Source: Prinsepia uniflora (Eukaryota; Streptophyta; Magnoliopsida; Rosales; Rosaceae). From it: DNA of 64,000 bases. The position numbers were made by a program, and so were the translations under genes. The DNA lies in NCBI GenBank assembly GCA_032719365.1, contig CM064861.1, positions 94,624,721 through 94,688,720 of the forward strand, in the 5' to 3' direction. The notes beneath the pieces are model-generated. The model made no database searches. It was not told the DNA's origin and saw nothing but the letters and a program-made list of their open reading frames with translations. Shown here piece by piece: positions 59,090-64,000 of this stretch. Positions within the stretch are counted from its first letter, which is position 1. Every line of letters starts with the position of its first letter.

Positions 59090-61808
59090 TGTAACAACCT
59101 GTACCTTCGGGAAGGGTAAAAATGTAATTTTGTAAAGGATTTGTATAAAAGGAAGATTTTGCCCTTATGAATAGTGGGTCAAAAGTTGACTTTTTGATTT
59201 ACCGGTTGGATGAATGTTGACCATTGACCGTGACGTAGTTAGGGACGTCACGAGTCCGTAGGCAGGTGGCATGTCCGATTTGGACAATCGGAGAAAAAGT
59301 TATGACGTTCGGAAGATTGAGGGCGTTACCGTAATTTTGACTATTAGAGGGAAAATGTTGACTTTTTAGTGGACTTATGATTTTCACGTAGACCGAGGAC
59401 CGTTAGATTGGTCTTGACGTCCTGAGTACAACGACAGGCGGCACGCTGTCATCGGACGTCGGACGAAATAGTTACGGGTCTGGAAAGTTTGAGGGTAAAA
59501 CGGTACATTTTAACACTAGGGACAATTTGGTCTTTTACCCCTTAAGCCCAATCAGATAAGGCCAAGTGGCTGAGTGGGCTTGGATATTTTGTGTTGGTCC
59601 ATGAGGAGGTGGACACGTGGGAGAGAGCTAGAGGCTTCTGGGAGAGTCTATGTGTGCACGGCCACACATTGTACGCATTCAAACCCGTGCACCTTGGCTG
59701 TGAGAAATAGAAAACAGAGAGTGAAGATTGAGAGGGAGTGATCGATTCTGTGAGGGGTGTGAGAATTTGGTGAATTGTGAGAGTGAAAGAAAGAAGAGAG
59801 GAGGTTGGTGATCGAGTCGGGGAGTGGAAATCGTGCACGGAGACAAGGCGGTGGAAGGCTGTGATTTCTGAGAAAACAGAGAGACGGTGACACTGTGGCG
59901 GTGGTTGTGCCGTGTGGTGGCTTAATCCAAGGCAATAGGAGGCTTAGACGACGGCGGGGGACTCAACAAGCACCGTGGCACGCGGCGGTGCAGACGGCGG
60001 AGTGAGAATAGAAGGTATACCCCGAATCCCCTATTTTCCCGTTTTTATTGTGTTCAAAAGTCGTGGACTTAGGGCTAGAGTCGAAGGTTTTGGAGGTTAG
60101 GGTGAGATTCCTGGAGGTCCCAGGAGTCGTCTGAGTGTGGTGTCGTGACGGGGGAGGACCTGGGTGGCCGGCGGCCAAAACAGGGCTCACGGGCCGTCTG
60201 TTTCGAGGGTGAAGTCGATGGGTTTTAGGCTTCGATTTTCAAAGGTTAGGAGGGGAAAGGATTGCTGGGGACTGGATGATGCTATTGGGATTGAAAGGGA
60301 GAAGAATGGTGGAGGAACGGTGGAGAACCGGGTGACTCGAGGAAGAAGAAACACTGTAGCAGGCGCGTGAGGCCCACGCGCAGCCACTTTGCGCGCAGCC
60401 ACTTTGGGCGGCGCGTGGGGGCGCGTGGGGAGGATTCCGGCCAAACTTTCAACATGGTTTTGGTTCTAAATGTTCTAAGGAATCCATTGGTGTGATTTTC
60501 GGGTTAATCGGACGATGTTACGGGATGGTTCGGGAATCCGGACGGTTTAGGGTCTAAGTTTAAATTACAAATAAATTCCCGAAAAATGGGGAAAATTAGG
60601 GTTAGTATCCTTGATGTATTTGTGACCCTATTTGGTGCCTATTGACAGGACGGGAGACGGCTGAGACGGTCGAGGAGCGCACGGAGCGCGATTGACAATT
60701 TCCAATTCGTGAGTGGACTCTTTCTTTTCTTACGAGCATGCCTAACTGTTTTTATTTATATTTTATGATTTTAAGTATGTTTTTATGCTTGTTAATGATG
60801 ATTATATGTGATGGATATGCTTGCACGTTTTTCGAGACATTTTTGGGCTTTTGCACGTTTTTCGAGAAAAAGCTAGATTTCTGATTTTGATGCTATACTT
60901 TGGGATTTCAAATTATAATTGTGTTCTGATGGTTATAATGAATTCTGAGACATGATTTTGGAAATCCGGTTTTGGTTTAAAATTGGATTTTGTGGAATTC
61001 CGGATTTGGGTTCGGAATGACGGTTCTGAACGCCGGAAGGGCTTCGAACCGGGGATTTCGGATTCGGGTTTGGATATGAATTTAGAATTGATTGTAAATT
61101 GGTTTGGATTGGATTTGCTGGATCTGGATATTGGGTTTAAAGACCCGGATTCTGATTGAAGGTGGACGGGCCGGATTGAGTTTAAAGACTCGGGAGTTTA
61201 AAGACTCGGATATTTACGATATTACCCCCGTAGGCCTATTGAGTTTAAAGACTCGGGAGTTTAAAGACTCGGATTACATTTGAGGCCTGGTTGAGTTTAA
61301 AGACTCGGATAGACCCAGCAGGTTTGATCGGACTTGGCATTGATATATTTGGTTTTATGATATGGATTATACTGTTTTATGTCGTGGTTTTCTGATACTT
61401 CGTTAGGCATGCATGTTTTTAAAACGGAGGGAAAAATATTACTATTATTTTCTTAACCCTGATTTGATGATTAATTGTTTTTGTACTTTTATTTCTTTTA
61501 GTCCACTCACACCGTTCGGTCTTAAATTTTCCCTCCAGGTCGTGGTGATAGCGCTGGGGTGAACGTTGAGGCAGGAATCGAGGCATAGAGCTTTCGACGT
61601 TCTTCCGTTGCGAAACTAGCTTAGTAGGATTTTGTGCCCATTTTGTATGAACTATGCTCTGACTTACAGTTGTATTTTATTTACTCCCTTGTCTGATAGT
61701 TATGTTTATAGTGGTGTTGAGGTTATTTTGGTACTTTAAGTGTGATTGTCAGACGGGAGCAGAGTTCGTCCCGGGTATCGAGGTGATATTTGGGACGGGT
61801 CCTGACAC
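59090..61808 (+). mobile_element. Solo long LTR, TSD CCCAA
   Basis: 2719 bp, TGTAACAACCTG to GGGTCCTGACA. TSD CCCAA at 59085-59089 and 61809-61813. GAGTTTAAAGACTCGG repeats at about 61180-61310. Nested in the LTR 44452-62660. Confidence 0.9.
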
Positions 61809-62660
61809 CCAACTTGCTCTAATGGAAGAATGACCAATCTGTTCTCACTCTCTGTTTTTCACCTCTGTTTTTCACCTCAGAAGCACCAACAACGTTTTAA
61901 AATCACCAACATGCATTGTGCACTCTCAGACTCAAATACCAGCACCCACACAACCTCTGAGTTCAGGCACAAGTACCACTTGATCTCACATTGAACAAGA
62001 TCGACTCTCTCTCTCTCTCTCTATTCTTCACATTCCTAGGGTACGCCTGCCTCCCACTCAAGGCAAAAACCAGTCCCTCCGTGCTCTGATTCACACCCAC
62101 TAGCTTCAAACTCCCATTCCCTAACCGTGCACCCATTCCAAACACACTAATACACACCGTGCACTTCCACTTAAGATTTTAAACAATTTTCACAACCCAC
62201 TCACGGCTGTGTTCAAACTGCACCTTTGGCAATTACCATTTTGCCCTTCTTCACAAATTTACCAAAATGCCCTTCTCTTTCAAGACCCGTAACTCAACCG
62301 TCCGATGTCCGTTTTCAGCATGTCGCCTGTCTACGGACTCAGGGCATCGAGACCTACCTAACGGTCCTCGAATTGCATGAAAGGTAGTGGTAAATCAAAA
62401 AGTCAACATTTTCCCCCTTTTCGTCCTAATTACGAAAATGCCCTCAAACTTCCGAACGTCATAACTTTCTCCTCGAATGTCGGAATCGGGTGTGCCACCT
62501 GTATGAACTTGTGACGTCCCGAACTACGTCACAGTCATCGGTCAAAGTCTGTTTGACCACCCGAGTAAAAATTCAACCATTCACCCATTACTTAGGGGCA
62601 AAATCATCCTTTTCTTCAAATTTTCCAAATTTCCCTTTTTTGAACATCCGGGTCGTTGCA

Positions 62661-62895
62661 TTTATTCGTCGTGATATATCCAATTAGTGTAGTTGTGTAC
62701 GCTCCCATTTTGATCCAAATGATAACGGACCTTATTCAATGGTATCCGAATGCAATTAAATTACATTTACGGCACGGACAAACTAAACATCTCTCACCAA
62801 TGCAATGATTACGTGTAAACTCAATGAAGTTGTCAATCTCATCCATATACTGATCCGCATATCTATCAAACAATTGCATCATGTTTTTTGTCCAT
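62661..62895 (-). pseudogene. TNP2-type transposase remnant, block 1 (N-terminus)
   Basis: Minus strand, probable ATG at 62895. After a likely frameshift near 62870 the product reads YMDEIDNFIEFTRNH, then CPCRKC followed by a stop, which resembles the transposase-associated domain (Cys-rich, at the N-terminus of plant CACTA TNP2). Cut at 62660 by the solo LTR starting at 44452; it continues at about 44110-44451 and 43693-44110. Confidence 0.72.
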
Positions 62896-63696
62896 TATAT
62901 CAGCTTTCAAAAAATATAGTCAATGTAAGTAATTGAGTTAACATTGTCGCCTAATGGCCCGTGAATATCAAAAGTCGTTTGTCTCTTTATTACTTTGGTT
63001 TTGGGGTCATATCTCATTCGAGAGTGCACATTTTGTACTGTCCAGTTTGCAATCTACGAGCCAAAATTTCAATCAGTGAAAAATTTGGCAGCATCTCCTT
63101 ACAGTTCCTTAAATATCCGACGTAGATATTATAAAAAAAATATCTAGTTCGCATTCAGAAAAAATTGTAAGATGCAAACAGATTGAATTTTCCACAACTG
63201 AAACCTGACCCCGTAAACCACAAACTATACAATACATAGTTGTGCATCCCTAAACTATCAGAATAAATGGACAATTTAAATGTTAGTTAATCAATTTGAT
63301 TCACTAACTCTCAAACAGGTCTAAACTTATTCCTTAAATTTAATTATACGAAGTTAATCTCATAAACTGTTATGAAATAAAAACACATTTCACATCATCA
63401 AAATATATGAAAAAAAGTTTATCAACAATTTTTTTTTTCCTAATTTTCTGATTTCCTAACATATTTCTAATTTCTTAATTTCCTAACATATTTTCTCTTT
63501 TCCTAATTTCCTAATATTTTTTCCTAATTCTCTAATTCCTAACATATTTTCTAATTTCTTAATTTTCTAACATATTTTCTAATTTCCTATTTCCTAACAT
63601 ATTTTTTAATTTTATAACTTCCTATCACAATTTATATTTCCTAATTCATAACATATTTCCTAATAAATCTTTTAATTTCATACACTATTTCTACAA
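62896..63696 (-). other. 5' region of right CACTA element
   Basis: AT-rich non-coding sequence. 63440-63665 is the inverse of the TTAGGAAAT repeats at 4549-4770, and the last bases before 63697 are the inverse of about 4543. Nothing else is recognised. Confidence 0.65.
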
Positions 63697-64000
63697 TGTT
63701 GATACCATATAAGCCCAGACTCAATAAGCCCAATATCTCTAGCTCAATACACTCCTACAATGCTCATGGGGCGCAAGCCCACACTAATAAACAAATCTTA
63801 ACAAGGTCTTATTAACATTGACATGTGGACAAACCTCATCCATCCACGTGGCAGCCTCACAATGAATGTTCATTCTCCCACATCGGAACAACATATTTAA
63901 TGTTAACATCACACTCATACAAAAAGAGTTTACTTTTCCCCATAAAGATAACTAAGTATTTACTATTCATACATACTTTATGAATTACTATTTACTACTC
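63697..64000 (+). mobile_element. Start of another LTR-type insertion, truncated by window end
   Basis: CACTA similarity stops at 63696 (after TACAA) and a new sequence begins TGTTGATACCATATAAGCC. It holds TCCCACATCGG near 63878, a motif common in plant LTRs. Right end and TSD are outside the window. Confidence 0.5.

Larger units (their letters stand above)
44452..62660 (-). mobile_element. Solo long LTR (~3.44 kb net) holding two nested inserts, TSD TTTAT
   Basis: Starts TGACAGG at 44452 and ends GGGTCGTTGCA at 62660. TSD TTTAT at 44447-44451 and 62661-62665. Its own sequence is 44452-46850, 58891-59089 and 61809-62660. Removing the inserts gives 3440 bp. It carries GAGTCTTTAAACTC repeats at 45000-45240. 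Confidence 0.82.
33618..64000 (-). mobile_element. CACTA (En/Spm) transposon, inverted, runs off window end
   Basis: Terminus CACTACAAGAAAC at 33618, preceded by GCA (candidate TSD). The subterminal TCGTCGGGTAAC array is at 33640-34320. Then, on the minus strand, come the TNPA-like gene (34510-35170) and TNP2 in four blocks (35300-35661, 38723-39399, 43693-44110, 62661-62895), and a 5' region (62896-63696) that is the inverse of 4450-5400 in the left element. The other terminus is beyond 64000. It is a decayed copy of an autonomous-type element stretched to more than 30 kb by nested insertions. Confidence 0.85.

Overview
Repeat-dominated plant nuclear DNA. One gene looks intact: a six-exon TPS-a-type terpene synthase on the + strand (31029-33160, 565 codons). 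Its RR(x)8W, RxR and DDxxD motifs, its intron sites, the CACTA transposons with TNP2/TNPA-type genes, and a Ty1/copia element with an initiator-Met PBS all point to a seed plant, most likely a woody eudicot. The species cannot be named from this window.

Layout. 1-1958 is the end of a long LTR. 1959-3890 is non-repetitive DNA whose last part resembles the 5' flank of the terpene synthase. 3891-11838 is a CACTA (En/Spm) transposon with a 3-bp TSD (CAA). It lacks TNP2, keeps a decayed TNPA-like gene and carries a 2.9-kb solo LTR. Just inside its right end starts a 4479-bp direct tandem duplication (11437-15915 and 15916-20394). The copies look identical and the junction shares ACGAA. Each copy holds the CACTA end, an orphan copy of the terpene-synthase promoter without a gene, and the start of a nested LTR. 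17394-27318 is that LTR element (TSD TATTT), filled with other repeats including a 1.66-kb hAT-like element that carries a host-gene-like exon. 27319-29040 is non-LTR sequence with a minisatellite. A deletion-derivative Ty1/copia element (29041-30677, TSD ATCAG) sits in the terpene-synthase promoter, followed by the gene.

From 33618 to beyond the window end lies a second CACTA element in the opposite orientation. Its TNP2 gene (minus strand) survives as four blocks, 62661-62895, 43693-44110, 38723-39399 and 35300-35661, separated by inserted long LTRs. Matching 5-bp TSDs let the nest be read: 35662-38722 (CGTTG), 39400-43692 (TGGAT) holding 40177-42825 (GGGGT), and 44452-62660 (TTTAT) holding 46851-58890 (CCCCC), 53719-56716 (TGCCG) and 59090-61808 (CCCAA). 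A 500-N gap lies at 52698-53197, close to a large LTR palindrome centred near 50170.

Overall this is a terpene-synthase locus whose promoter region has been duplicated and hit by at least two transposons, with the surviving gene lying between the 3' ends of two inverted CACTA elements. The gene lacks one family intron exactly, and the splice site within its second metal-binding motif decides whether that motif has canonical spacing. All domain and family names come from reading motifs by eye; no database search was run.
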